From: Sphaerisporangium sp. TRM90804
GTDB taxonomy: Bacteria; Actinomycetota; Actinomycetes; Streptosporangiales; Streptosporangiaceae
Length of the DNA stretch: 64,000 nucleotides
Reading direction: 5' to 3'
Assembly (NCBI RefSeq): GCF_029846175.1
Contig: NZ_JARWAC010000026.1
Span: 1 to 64,000, forward strand
The notes under the pieces were generated by a model, which had not been told where the DNA came from, did not search any database, and worked only from the letters and a program-made list of their open reading frames with translations. Numbering within the stretch: position 1 is the stretch's first letter; every line of letters starts with the position of its first letter. Position numbers and translations under genes: made by a program. Shown here piece after piece: positions 18,722 to 27,360 of this stretch.

Positions 18722-19897
18722 ATGAGGCTCCGATCGGTATTCGGCATGATCTCGGCGGCGGGTGTGCTCCTGGCCGCCGCCCCCGCGGCCGCACAAGCGC
18801 ACTCCGCGCCCGTCGCGGACCCGCCGCCCACGGCCCCCGCGCGGACGCCGCCCTCCGCTTCCACCTCCGCCTTCGAGAGGTCGCTCTCGGCCGGCGGCGG
18901 ACCACCGGCCGCCTCCGTGCTCACCTGGGAGCCCCGGCCCACCGGCGTGACGGCGCGCCTTCGCGGCCTGTCCCCCGTCAGCCGGGACGTCGCCTGGACC
19001 TCCGGCAGCGCGGGCACCGTGCTGCGCACCACCGACGGCGGGCGGCGATGGCGGAACGTCTCCCCTCCCGGCGTCGCCGACCTGCAGTTCCGCGACGTCG
19101 AGGCGTTCGACGCGCGCACCGCCGTCGCCCTGTCGATCGGCGAGGGCGAGCTGTCACGCGTCTACCGCACCGACGACGGCGGCGGCACGTGGGCCGAGAC
19201 CTTCCGCAACGACGAGCCGCGCGCCTTCTACGACTGCCTGGCCTTCTTCGACCGCCGGCACGGGCTGGCGATGAGCGACCCGGTCGACGGCAGGTTCCGC
19301 ATCCTGTCCACCGACGACGGCGGGCGCACCTGGCGGGTGCTGCCCTCCTCTGGCATGCCGGAGGCCCTTCCCGGTGAGGCCGGGTTCGCCGCCAGCGGCC
19401 AGTGCCTGGTCACGGCCGGCCGGAACGACGTGTGGATGGCGACCGGAGGCGCCGCGCGCTCGCGTGTCTTCCACTCCGCCGACCGCGGGCGCACCTGGAC
19501 GGTGGCCGACACCACGATCCCCGCCGGCGACCCGGCGCGCGGGGTGTTCGCGCTGGCGTTCCGCACCCCCCGCGACGGCATCGCCGTGGGCGGCGACTTC
19601 CAGCCGGGCCTGCCCTCCCCCGACGCCGCCGCCACCACCGCGGACGGCGGCCGGACGTGGCGGACGGCCGCCACGCCGCCCGAGGGCTACCGCTCGGGCG
19701 TGACCTGGCTGCCGTACCTGCCGTTCGCGGCCATCGCGGTCGGGCCCACCGGCAGCGACCTCACCCTCTCGGGCGGGCGGCACTGGCAGCGCTTCGACAC
19801 GGGGTCCTTCGACACCGTGGCCTGCACGCCCGACCTGAGCTGCTGGGCCTCCGGCGAGCAGGGCCGCGTCGCCCGCCTCGCCCTGCGCCTGCCCTGA
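18722..19897 (+). CDS. Secreted BNR/YCF48-like beta-propeller protein
   Basis: A 391-residue exported protein. A signal peptide (VFGMISAAGVLLAAAPAAAQA) leads to a Pro-rich linker and then repeated Asp-box motifs: RTTDGGRRWRNV, RTDDGGGTWAET, STDDGGRTWRVL, HSADRGRTWTVA and TTADGGRTWRTA. These build a sialidase-like or photosystem-assembly (YCF48) type propeller; such proteins are often labelled oxidoreductase without proof. Catalytic sialidase residues are not evident. The ATG has no Shine-Dalgarno, but TAGTTT lies 7 nt upstream, so the gene may be leaderless. Its role is unknown. Confidence 0.8.
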   Translation: MRLRSVFGMISAAGVLLAAAPAAAQAHSAPVADPPPTAPARTPPSASTSAFERSLSAGGGPPAASVLTWEPRPTGVTARLRGLSPVSRDVAWTSGSAGTVLRTTDGGRRWRNVSPPGVADLQFRDVEAFDARTAVALSIGEGELSRVYRTDDGGGTWAETFRNDEPRAFYDCLAFFDRRHGLAMSDPVDGRFRILSTDDGGRTWRVLPSSGMPEALPGEAGFAASGQCLVTAGRNDVWMATGGAARSRVFHSADRGRTWTVADTTIPAGDPARGVFALAFRTPRDGIAVGGDFQPGLPSPDAAATTADGGRTWRTAATPPEGYRSGVTWLPYLPFAAIAVGPTGSDLTLSGGRHWQRFDTGSFDTVACTPDLSCWASGEQGRVARLALRLP

Positions 19898-19914
19898 GCG
19901 GGACGCGGCCACCC

Positions 19915-20005
19915 ACCCGGGAGCCGCCTCACGGGGAGTGCGGCCCCCGGGAGCGGCCCTCGGGGAGTGCGCCGCCCGGGAGCGGCCCGCGGGGAGGGTG
20001 CGACG
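19915..20005. repeat. Three imperfect tandem copies of a ~29-bp GC-rich unit
   Basis: The unit CCCGGGAGCGGCCC-x-CGGGGAG-x-GTGCG occurs three times in a row after the BNR-protein stop, with small changes between copies. It lies between convergent genes. It may be a transcription-stop structure or a slippage-prone spacer. No function is assigned. Confidence 0.55.
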
Positions 20006-20097
20006 CCCTCGCCGGGACCGCGGCCGCGGACGCCTGAGCAGAAGACCAGCGGGCCGGCCGTGACCGCGCCGCCTCGGCCGGCCCGCTGCAACGGCCG

Positions 20098-20709
20098 TCA
20101 GGTGCCGGCCGGGTCTGTCGGGCCCGCCTCCCCCTTGAGGCTCGGGTGCAGCGCGACGACCACACGGTGCGCGCGACCCCCCTGGGCGTTCTCGTCGTGG
20201 TACTTGGCGACCAGCCTGACCACCGTGTTGCCCAGTTCCTCGGCGAAGGCCGCGCGGTCGGCGGCGCTGGCGAAGCGCACCTCGCCGTCCATGGCGAACG
20301 TCGCCACCCGCTTGTCGGCCTTGGCGGCGCCCGTGATCAGCGCGCCGACGTCGCGGACGAGCCTGGCCGCCACGGCGAGCAGCCAGCGCGCCGACAGCCG
20401 GTCGGGTGACTGCGCCGGGTCGGGCTGCACGGCGGCGAGGGCGGTCGGCGAGATGACGTAGGAGGCCGCGCTGGCCTGCATTAGCCGCTCGTTGACGTTG
20501 CCCTTCCTGCGCTCCTCCACCAGGCTGACGAGCCCGTGCCGCTCCAGCGCCTTGAGGTGGTAGTTCACCTTCTGCCTGGGCAGGCCGACCCGCGAGGAGA
20601 GCATCGTGGCCGAGGCGGGCTCGGCCAGCTCCGCCAGCAGGCGGGCGCGCACGGGATCCAGAGAGACCTCGGCCGCGGCCGGGTCCTCGATCACCTCCAC
20701 ATCGAACAT
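20098..20709 (-). CDS. ArsR-type winged-helix transcriptional regulator
   Basis: A 203-residue regulator. The winged helix spans about 15-75: DPVRARLLAELAEPASATML, RVGLPRQKVNYHLKALERHG and the wing LVSLVEERRKGNVNERLM. The longer C-terminal part (about 80-203) has no obvious metal-binding cysteine pair, so a non-metal signal is likely. ATG 20709 begins MFDVEVIEDPAAAEVSLDP. It diverges from a SAM methyltransferase with 130 bp between starts, and the dyads at 20725-20762 are the likely operator for both genes. Confidence 0.85.
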   Translation of the reverse strand: MFDVEVIEDPAAAEVSLDPVRARLLAELAEPASATMLSSRVGLPRQKVNYHLKALERHGLVSLVEERRKGNVNERLMQASAASYVISPTALAAVQPDPAQSPDRLSARWLLAVAARLVRDVGALITGAAKADKRVATFAMDGEVRFASAADRAAFAEELGNTVVRLVAKYHDENAQGGRAHRVVVALHPSLKGEAGPTDPAGT

Positions 20710-20724
20710 GTTTCCAGCGTGACA

Positions 20725-20762
20725 CCGACAACTATTATTGTCAATAGTGCTCGAGTTGTCGG
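20725..20762. promoter_or_regulatory. Nested inverted repeats between ArsR-type regulator and methyltransferase
   Basis: Outer arms CCGACAAC (20725-20732) and GTTGTCGG (20755-20762) enclose inner arms ACTATT (20731-20736) and AATAGT (20743-20748). The area is clearly AT-richer than its surroundings. It lies directly upstream of the regulator start and probably holds the divergent promoters and operator. Confidence 0.6.
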
Positions 20763-20839
20763 CATGGTGGCCTGCGGGGCACCCCACGGTGGCCGGAGGG
20801 CAGAATTGACCGCGGGAGCCGGGCGACAGGAGGATCTCC

Positions 20840-21673
20840 GTGGTCAACACCAGCCAGATCGAGGAGTGGAACGGCGAGGGCGGGAGGTACTGGGCCGCGC
20901 ACCAGGAGCGCTACGACGTGATGCTCAGCCGCTTGACCACCCACCTCGTCGCCGCGATGGAGCTCGCGCCGGCCGACCGCGTGCTCGACGCCGGCTGCGG
21001 GTGCGGGTTCACCACCCGGGTGGCCGCCGCCCGCGTGACCGAGGGCTCGGTGCTCGGCGTCGACCTGTCCGAGCCGATGCTCGCCCGGGCCAGGGAGAGC
21101 GTGGAGCGCGAGGGCCTGCGCAACGTGCGCTTCGAGCGGGCCGACGTCCAGGTGCGCGACTTCCCCGAGGCCGCGTTCGACGTGGTGATCAGCCGTCTGG
21201 GCCTGATGTTCTTCGACGACCCCGAGGCCGCGTTCGCCAACCTCTTCCGCGCGCTGCGCCCGGGCGGGCGCCTGGTGTTCCTGTGCTGGCAGGAGATGGC
21301 CGCCAACGAGCACCGCGTCGTGCCGCTCTCGGCCATGAGCCCGTACCTCTCGACGCCGCCGCGCCCGTCGACCGCTCCCGGCGCCTTCTCCCTCGGCGAC
21401 CCCGAGCGCCTGCGCGGCCTGCTCGGCGGCGCGGGCTTCGCCGACGTCGTGCTCACGCCGGTGACCGAGCCGGTGCTGGTCGGCGGCGACGCCGCCGACG
21501 CGGCCGACTTCCTGCGCCGCCTCCCGTCGATCCGCACGCCGCTGGAGGAGGTCGACGAGCCCACGGCGGCCAAGGCCGTCGACGCCATGCGCGACGCCCT
21601 GGCGGCGTACGAGACGCCGCAGGGCGTGCAGCTCGGCTCGGCCGCCTGGCTGGTCCGCGCGCGACGCCCCTAG
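20840..21673 (+). CDS. Class I SAM-dependent methyltransferase (UbiE/Methyltransf_25 type)
   Basis: A 277-residue methyltransferase. Motif I is VLDAGCGCGFTTRVAAARV, followed by VLGVDLSEPMLARAR and then FDVVISRLGLMFFDDPEAAF and ALRPGGRLVFLCWQE. This group includes enzymes acting on small molecules, quinones or lipids; the substrate is not evident. The GTG start has AGGAGG 6 nt upstream. It is paired with the divergent ArsR-type regulator, an arrangement often seen for stress- or xenobiotic-induced enzymes. Confidence 0.85.
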   Translation: MVNTSQIEEWNGEGGRYWAAHQERYDVMLSRLTTHLVAAMELAPADRVLDAGCGCGFTTRVAAARVTEGSVLGVDLSEPMLARARESVEREGLRNVRFERADVQVRDFPEAAFDVVISRLGLMFFDDPEAAFANLFRALRPGGRLVFLCWQEMAANEHRVVPLSAMSPYLSTPPRPSTAPGAFSLGDPERLRGLLGGAGFADVVLTPVTEPVLVGGDAADAADFLRRLPSIRTPLEEVDEPTAAKAVDAMRDALAAYETPQGVQLGSAAWLVRARRP

Positions 21674-21761
21674 CGGAGCCGGCCGATCGTCCACCGAGGC
21701 CTCCGAGCCGCCGCGGACGCCCCGGCGTGGGGCCTCGGGCCGCCGGGGCGCGCCGGCCGGG

Positions 21762-23147
21762 TCACGCCGGAGGCAACCGCAGGACGAACCGGGCGCCCCG
21801 GGCGCTGGGCGCCAGCGTGAGGGTGCCGCCGGTGGCCTCGGCGATCTGCCGCGCGATCGGCAGCCCGAGGCCGGTGCCGTGGGCGTCCCCGCCGACCGCG
21901 TCGGGCAGGCGGGTGAACCGCTGGAACACCAGGTCCCGCTTGTCGGGCGGGATGCCGTCGCCGTCGTCCAGGACCTCCAGGACGGCGGCGCCCTCCGGGA
22001 AGGCCGGGTCGCCCTCCACGCGTTCGGCGTACACCTTGACGGTCACCTCGTGCCCGGCGTGGCGCTCGGCGTTGTCCAGCAGGTTGCCCAGTAGCCGGGC
22101 CAGCCGCATCCGGTCCCCCACCACGAGCACGCCGTCCGCAAGTTCTCGCCGGACGGCCTTGGTGAAGCGCCGGTCGCGCAGCTCGTTGTCGACCAGGGCG
22201 CCCAGGTCGACCAGGTCCTGGGAGCCGGGCAGGCCGGCGTCCAGCCGGGCGATGGTGAGCAGGTCGGACACGATGCCCTCCAGCCGGTCCAGCCCTCCGA
22301 GCAGCGAGGCGCTCATCGTCTGCACGCTGGTGGCGCCGGGGAGCATCAGCGCCTCCTCCACCTGGGCGCGCATGGACGTGATCGGGCTGCGCAGGTCGTG
22401 GGAGGCGTCGGAGGCGAACCGGCGCTGCTGCTCCACCGCGGCCTGCAGCCGCTCCAGCGTGTGGTTCACGCTGGAGGCCAGGTCGTGGAACTCGTCGGGA
22501 TGCCGTCGTACCGGCACCCGGCGGTCGGGGGTGGTCTCGTTGATCTCCTCCAGCTCCTCCTGGATGGTGTGCACCGGGTTCAGCGCCGCGGTGACCACCC
22601 GGTAGCTGCTGTAGGTCACGACGGCCACGAACAGCACCGTGCTGGCGGCCAGCAGCACCACCAGCCCCGGATGGAGCAGCGGCGGCACCTCGGAGGAGGC
22701 GCTGTAGATCGTCCAGTTCTGACCCGAGTGGTAGACCTGCCGCGCCACCACGATGTGGCAGCCCTCGCCGGGCAGAGCGGTGTCGCACAGCACCGACTGG
22801 GTGTAACGGTCGCCGTCGGGCGGCACGAGCTCGGTCATCGGCGGCCGGCCCTGCAGGCGCGCGGTCGCCGCGACCACCCGGCGCCCCGCGTCCAGCACCT
22901 GCATGTCGTGGATCTGCCCGTCGGTCAGCGGGTTGACCAGGGAGCCGCGTTCGAGGTCCATGGCCACCCTGCCGCCGGCCGCCGACACCTCGTCGCCCAG
23001 GTACTCGGTGACGAGCTCGCGGAAGGTGAACAGCAGGATGGCGGACGCGAACATGCACAGTCCGGCCGTCACCGCACCGGCGATCACGGCCAGGCGGATC
23101 CGTATGGGCCACCGCCGCCACGCACGCACCTTCAACGCCCCCAGCAA
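21762..23147 (-). CDS. Orphan sensor histidine kinase (HAMP-HisKA-HATPase)
   Basis: A two-pass membrane kinase of about 455-461 residues. Helix 1 is around LAVIAGAVTAGLCMFASAIL and helix 2 around LVVLLAASTVLFVAVVTYSS, with about 120 extracellular residues between them that include two cysteines (VLCDTALPGEGCH). A HAMP-like region is followed by the phospho-acceptor His (about residue 250) in FASDASHDLRSPI, and then N (NLLDNAERHAG), G1 (DDGDGIPPDKR) and G2 (HGTGLGLPIARQ) boxes. The start may be TTG 23147 or GTG 23129, the latter with GGGGG upstream. No response regulator gene adjoins it on either side. Confidence 0.87.
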   Translation of the reverse strand: MLGALKVRAWRRWPIRIRLAVIAGAVTAGLCMFASAILLFTFRELVTEYLGDEVSAAGGRVAMDLERGSLVNPLTDGQIHDMQVLDAGRRVVAATARLQGRPPMTELVPPDGDRYTQSVLCDTALPGEGCHIVVARQVYHSGQNWTIYSASSEVPPLLHPGLVVLLAASTVLFVAVVTYSSYRVVTAALNPVHTIQEELEEINETTPDRRVPVRRHPDEFHDLASSVNHTLERLQAAVEQQRRFASDASHDLRSPITSMRAQVEEALMLPGATSVQTMSASLLGGLDRLEGIVSDLLTIARLDAGLPGSQDLVDLGALVDNELRDRRFTKAVRRELADGVLVVGDRMRLARLLGNLLDNAERHAGHEVTVKVYAERVEGDPAFPEGAAVLEVLDDGDGIPPDKRDLVFQRFTRLPDAVGGDAHGTGLGLPIARQIAEATGGTLTLAPSARGARFVLRLPPA

Positions 23148-23280
23148 CCGTCCGGCCGATGTCGCGCGCCGTCCACGCCGGCGGGCGCCGCTCCGCGCCG
23201 TCCGGCCCTACGGACGGGGTCATCGGATACCGGATGTCCGTTACCGGTTATAACCGCATCTAAGCGATGGGAATCTGTTT

Positions 23281-23312
23281 CCCCGGCAAACACCTAAAAA
23301 TGGGGGCCGGGG
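23281..23312 (-). terminator. Hairpin after the 23.3-kb hypothetical gene
   Basis: Arms CCCCGGC and GCCGGGG (7 bp) with an 18-nt AT-rich loop start 2 bp beyond the stop codon at 23314. It fits a terminator for the minus-strand gene. Confidence 0.5.
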
Positions 23313-23313
23313 A

Positions 23314-23808
23314 TCAACTCGCGCGGGCGGTCATCTCGGCCGCCGTGGACGGAGAGGCGAGATCGAGGGCCTTGGCGATCTCGGGGGTCTGCCGCAACAC
23401 CGCGCACACCACCGGGTCGGTCTTCTTGAGGAAGGCCAGGTGGCGGATGGCGTGGGTGACGACGTTCTCCACCTCAAGGACGTCGGGGGCCGGGGTGGCG
23501 GGGGCGCCGCCCCTGGCCAGCCGCAGCTCGGACATCACCGTGGCCGCGAGGCCGGGCTCGGGGTCGGGGCACACCGCGTAGGTCAGCACGATGCCGCCGT
23601 CGGGCTCGTAGCGCCAGCTCGTGGAGTGGACGACCGCGCTCACCGCCTCGGACGTCACGCCCGCCACCCGCCGCGCCGCGGCGTCGGGCGTCTCACCGGG
23701 ACGCCTGGCGGTGACCACGCGGCGATACGACCAGCGCCCGGAAGCGTCCGCTCGCAGCAGCAGGGTCTCGACCGAGACCGGTGCCAGATTTACGGTGGGC
23801 TCTTCCAC
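23314..23808 (-). CDS. Conserved-looking hypothetical protein
   Basis: A 164-residue protein without signal peptide or membrane segment. The region TLLLRADASGRWSYRRVVTA, then RPGETPDAAARRVAG and SWRYEPDGGIVLTYAVCPDP, has the look of a NUDIX-like beta sheet but lacks a recognisable Nudix box. I do not recognise a family. GTG 23808 has AGGACAGG upstream and gives the best start (VEEPTVNLAPVSVETLLLR). It is divergent from the amidotransferase-like gene at 23967 and may share its promoter region. Confidence 0.65.
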   Translation of the reverse strand: MEEPTVNLAPVSVETLLLRADASGRWSYRRVVTARRPGETPDAAARRVAGVTSEAVSAVVHSTSWRYEPDGGIVLTYAVCPDPEPGLAATVMSELRLARGGAPATPAPDVLEVENVVTHAIRHLAFLKKTDPVVCAVLRQTPEIAKALDLASPSTAAEMTARAS

Positions 23809-23966
23809 GTGCCTGTCCTGTCCTGTTCCTCGTCGGCCATGGTCGCGTCGAACGCATTCCTCTCTTGCAAATAATATGCAACAACAGTTCGCGAGCATCA
23901 AAGCCTTTGGGATGAGAATTTCGACGCCGGTCTGCTTGACTGAGACGGCGCGAGGAGGCGGGTGCG

Positions 23967-25178
23967 ATGCCGGGACGACCGGGAGTGCTGGTGCTCATCG
24001 GGTCGGGCGAGACCAGCCCGACCATGGTGGAAGTCCATCGGTCCATCGCCCGGAGAATCGGCGGCTCGCCCAGGGCCCTGCTGCTGGACACCCCCTACGC
24101 CTTCCAGGAGAACTCCGCCGACATCTCCGCCCGCGCCCGGCGGTACTTCGCCACCAGCGTCGGCCTGGGCGTCGAGGTCGCCCGCGAGACCGCCTCCCTC
24201 GGCGAGGCCGACTGGGTGTTCTCCGGCCCAGGCAGCCCCACCTTCGCCCTGGAGCGCTGGGCCGCCACGCCGATGGGCGCCGAGCTGCGGGCGCGCGTCC
24301 AGTCGGGGCAGGGGGCCACCGTGCTCGCCTCGGCGGCGGCCTGCACGGCGGGCGTCGTGGCCGTCCCGGTCTACGAGATCTACAAGGTCGGCGCGCCGCC
24401 GCACTGGCTCGAAGGCATCGACCTGCTCGGCGCGCTCGACCTCCCGGCGGCGGTGATCCCCCACTACGACAACACCGAGGGCGGCACGCACGACACCCGC
24501 TACTGCTACCTCGGTGAGCGCAGGCTGTCGGTCATGGAGCGCGAGCTGCCCGAGGACACCGCGGTGCTCGGCATCGACGAGCACACGGCGATCATCCTGG
24601 ACTTCCGGGCCGAGACCGTCGAGGTGTGCGGGCGCGGCGGGCTGACGGTGCGCCGCAGGGAGGGGCAGACCGTCCTGCCCACCGGCACGACGATCGGCCT
24701 GGCGGAGCTGCGCGAGCTGGCCAAGGGCGCGGGCGGCCTCGCCTCCCCGGCCCCCGGCGCGCCGGCCGCCGCCGCGCCCGCGCCGTCGAGGGCGACGCTG
24801 GCCGAGAGCGCCCGGGCGTGTGAGGCCGGCTTCGAGGCCGCCGCCGGGCGGCGTGACACCGAGGGCCTCGTCCAGGCCGTGCTCGACCTCGAAGCGGAGA
24901 TCACCCACTGGGCCGCCGACACCGAGGAGGACGAGGGCGGGGTCGAGCAGGCGCGCACACTGCTGCGGCACCTGGTCTCCCGCCTCGGGCGCATGGCCGA
25001 CCCCCGCGAGCCCGCCGAACGCCTCGCGCCCCTGGTCGAGCCGTTCGTCGCGCTCCGCTTACGCCTTCGCGAGTCCGGCGCCTACGAGCTCGCCGACGCC
25101 GTGCGCGACGCCCTGGCCGCCGGAGGGGTCACGGTGGAGGACACCCCCGCGGGCCCTCGCTGGGACGCCCGCGCCTGA
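23967..25178 (+). CDS. Peptidase S51/GATase1-like protein fused to a CysRS-type C-terminal domain
   Basis: A 403-residue two-part protein. Residues 1-260 resemble peptidase S51/class I amidotransferase-like proteins: VLVLIGSGETSPTMV, the loop FSGPGSPTFALERW, a nucleophile-elbow-like LASAAACTAG and GIDEHTAIILDF. After an Ala/Pro linker (about 255-275), residues 280-403 are helical and end in DAVRDALAAGGVTVEDTPAG, which closely matches the tail of cysteinyl-tRNA synthetases (IRD-x-L, VEDTP-x-G). No HIGH or KMSKS motif is present, so it is not a synthetase, although such proteins are sometimes mislabelled as one. The function is unknown; a tRNA- or cysteine-linked role is speculative. Confidence 0.75.
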   Translation: MPGRPGVLVLIGSGETSPTMVEVHRSIARRIGGSPRALLLDTPYAFQENSADISARARRYFATSVGLGVEVARETASLGEADWVFSGPGSPTFALERWAATPMGAELRARVQSGQGATVLASAAACTAGVVAVPVYEIYKVGAPPHWLEGIDLLGALDLPAAVIPHYDNTEGGTHDTRYCYLGERRLSVMERELPEDTAVLGIDEHTAIILDFRAETVEVCGRGGLTVRRREGQTVLPTGTTIGLAELRELAKGAGGLASPAPGAPAAAAPAPSRATLAESARACEAGFEAAAGRRDTEGLVQAVLDLEAEITHWAADTEEDEGGVEQARTLLRHLVSRLGRMADPREPAERLAPLVEPFVALRLRLRESGAYELADAVRDALAAGGVTVEDTPAGPRWDARA

Positions 25179-25369
25179 CCTCCGCGCCCCTCTCCCCGCT
25201 CCCCCGCGTCCCTCCCGTCTTCCGGCGGCGCCGCGTCCGCTCACCCGGCCGAGAAGCCTTTCCTGCCCCGCCCCAGACGGCCGTCCGGGCCCGCCCGCCC
25301 GGCGCCCGTCCCGTGGCCGCAGGTACCGTCTGATGAGGAATAAGCGCGGGGGCCGCCGCGCTAAGGTAG

Positions 25370-25381
25370 TTGAAATTTCAA
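25370..25381. promoter_or_regulatory. Palindrome TTGAAATTTCAA upstream of the flavin monooxygenase operon
   Basis: A perfect 12-bp palindrome 22 bp before the start at 25404, followed by AGGGAGG. AT-rich palindromes of this form are typical of MarR-family operators. No MarR gene is visible in the window, so the regulator would act from elsewhere. Confidence 0.55.
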
Positions 25382-25403
25382 TCGACAGGGAGGGCGGATC
25401 CGG

Positions 25404-26531
25404 ATGACCGCGATCCAGTTCGGGATCTTCACCGTTGGCGACGTCACCACCGACCCCACCACCGGCACGACGCCGAGCGAGCGCGAGCGGATCAAGGCGA
25501 TGGTCGCCCTCGCCCTGAAGGCCGAGGAGATCGGCCTGGACGTCTTCGCGACCGGTGAGCACCACAACCCGCCGTTCGTGCCGTCGTCGCCCACCACCAT
25601 GCTCGGCTACATCGCCGCGCGCACCGAACGGCTCCTGCTGTCGACGGCGACCACCCTGATCACCACCAACGACCCGGTGAAGATCGCCGAGGACTACGCG
25701 ATGCTCCAGCACCTGGCCGACGGGCGCGTGGACCTCATGCTGGGCCGGGGCAACACCGGGCCGGTGTACCCCTGGTTCGGGCAGGACATCCGCAACGGCA
25801 TCGCACTGGCCATCGAGAACTACGCGCTGCTGCGCCGGCTGTGGACCGAGGACGTCGTCGACTGGGAGGGGCGGTTCCGCACCCCGCTGCAGGGCTTCAC
25901 CTCCACGCCCCGGCCGATGGACGGCGTCGCGCCGTTCGTCTGGCACGGCTCGATCCGCAGCCCGGAGATCGCCGAGCAGGCCGCCTACTACGGCGACGGC
26001 TTCTTCGCCAACCACATCTTCTGGCCCAAGGAGCACACCGAGCGCATGATCACGCTGTACCGGCAGCGGTTCGCGCACTACGGCCACGGCACGCCCGAGC
26101 AGGCGTTCGTCGGGCTCGGCGGGCAGATCTTCATGCGCAGGAACTCCCAGGACGCCGTCCGCGAGTTCCGCCCCTACTTCGACAACGCGCCCGTCTACGG
26201 CCACGGCCCGTCGCTGGAGGAGTTCACCGAGCAGACCCCGCTCACGGTCGGCAGCCCGCAGCAGATCATCGACAAGACGCTGACCTTCCGGGAATACGTC
26301 GGCGACTATCAGCGTCAGCTCTTCTTGGTGGACCACGCGGGCCTGCCCCTGAAGACCGCGCTGGAGCAGCTCGACCTCCTCGGCGAGGAGGTGCTCCCCG
26401 TGCTGCGCAAGGAGCTCGCCGTGAACCGGCCGAGCCAGGTTCCCGACGCGCCGACCCACCAGGCGCTGGTCGCCCGCCGCGACGCCGAGGCGGGCAGGGA
26501 GCCGACCGTCGCGGCCGGCTCCGCCTCCTGA
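25404..26531 (+). CDS. LLM-class flavin-dependent monooxygenase (CE1758 type)
   Basis: A 375-residue luciferase-like TIM-barrel monooxygenase. Markers are FATGEHHNPPFVPSSPTTML, TTLITTNDPVKIAEDYAMLQ and the flavin-site phrase VDLMLGRGNTGPVYPWFG. The protein resembles the CE1758 family, whose members occur beside a dedicated FMN reductase (CE1759 family), exactly as here. It should use reduced FMN supplied by the next gene to oxidise an unknown organic substrate. AGGGAGG lies about 10 nt before the ATG. A MarR-like palindrome in the promoter suggests induction by a small molecule. Confidence 0.88.
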   Translation: MTAIQFGIFTVGDVTTDPTTGTTPSERERIKAMVALALKAEEIGLDVFATGEHHNPPFVPSSPTTMLGYIAARTERLLLSTATTLITTNDPVKIAEDYAMLQHLADGRVDLMLGRGNTGPVYPWFGQDIRNGIALAIENYALLRRLWTEDVVDWEGRFRTPLQGFTSTPRPMDGVAPFVWHGSIRSPEIAEQAAYYGDGFFANHIFWPKEHTERMITLYRQRFAHYGHGTPEQAFVGLGGQIFMRRNSQDAVREFRPYFDNAPVYGHGPSLEEFTEQTPLTVGSPQQIIDKTLTFREYVGDYQRQLFLVDHAGLPLKTALEQLDLLGEEVLPVLRKELAVNRPSQVPDAPTHQALVARRDAEAGREPTVAAGSAS

Positions 26532-26559
26532 CCGCCCCACCCCGTATCTGGAGAACAGC

Positions 26560-27222
26560 ATGACCCCTCTGAAGCTGGTCGCCGTCACCGCCGGTCTCAG
26601 CCGGCCGTCGTCGACGCGCCTGCTGGCCGACAGGCTGGCGGAGGCGGCCCGGCTGCGGCTGGCCGAGGAACACGAGGTCGAGGTGCGCGTGGTGGAGCTG
26701 CGCGACCTGGCCGTCGACATCGCCAACAACCTGGTCACCGGGTTCCCCGCCCCGGCGCTGCGTGACGCCGTCGAGGCCGTCGCCGGGGCCGACGGCCTCA
26801 TCGCGGTCACGCCCATCTTCACCGGCTCCTACAGCGGGCTGTTCAAGTCGTTCTTCGACGTGATCGACAACACGGCGCTGGCCGGCAAGCCGGTCGTGCT
26901 GGGCGCCACCGGCGGCACGGCGCGCCACTCGCTGGCCCTGGAGCACGCGCTGCGCCCGATGTTCTCCTACCTGCGGGCGATCACCGTGCCGACCGCCGTC
27001 TACGCCGCCTCGGAGGACTGGGGCACGAGCGGGGACGCCGGCGTCGACGGCCTGGCCACGCGCATCACCCGCGCCGCGGGCGAGCTGGCCGGCCTGATGG
27101 CGCGCCGGCCGCCCGCCGTTGAGCCGGCCGCCGCCGAGCCGGCCGGGACGGCGGCGCCCTTCGAGAACGTGGTGCCGTTCGAGCGCCAGCTCGCCGCGCT
27201 GCGCCCGATCAACGGCCGCTGA
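26560..27222 (+). CDS. NAD(P)H-dependent FMN reductase, LLM partner (CE1759 type)
   Basis: A 220-residue flavodoxin-fold reductase of the MsuE/SsuE kind. The FMN phosphate loop is AVTAGLSRPSSTRLLADRL, with TPIFTGSYSGLFKSFFDVI at the flavin ring and GATGGTARHSLALEHALRP following. The C-terminal 50 residues are Ala/Pro-rich and then end in ENVVPFERQLAALRPINGR, a tail seen in this partner family. It begins 28 bp after the monooxygenase stop in the same operon and should deliver FMNH2 to it. Confidence 0.88.
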   Translation: MTPLKLVAVTAGLSRPSSTRLLADRLAEAARLRLAEEHEVEVRVVELRDLAVDIANNLVTGFPAPALRDAVEAVAGADGLIAVTPIFTGSYSGLFKSFFDVIDNTALAGKPVVLGATGGTARHSLALEHALRPMFSYLRAITVPTAVYAASEDWGTSGDAGVDGLATRITRAAGELAGLMARRPPAVEPAAAEPAGTAAPFENVVPFERQLAALRPINGR

Positions 27223-27360
27223 CCCGGGGCGCCGCCGCGCGAACGTCGGGTCGGTCACGAGTGGCCTGGCGGCGCGTGGACGCGCCTGCCGGGCCGGGCG
27301 GCGACCTCACAGGCCGTCCGCCGGGTTCTGCAAGCCCTCCCACGCGGGGATAGTCGCTGT

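Noticed and set aside
23967-25178. Cysteinyl-tRNA synthetase
   Set aside because: Only the tail resembles CysRS; HIGH and KMSKS motifs and the catalytic fold are absent.
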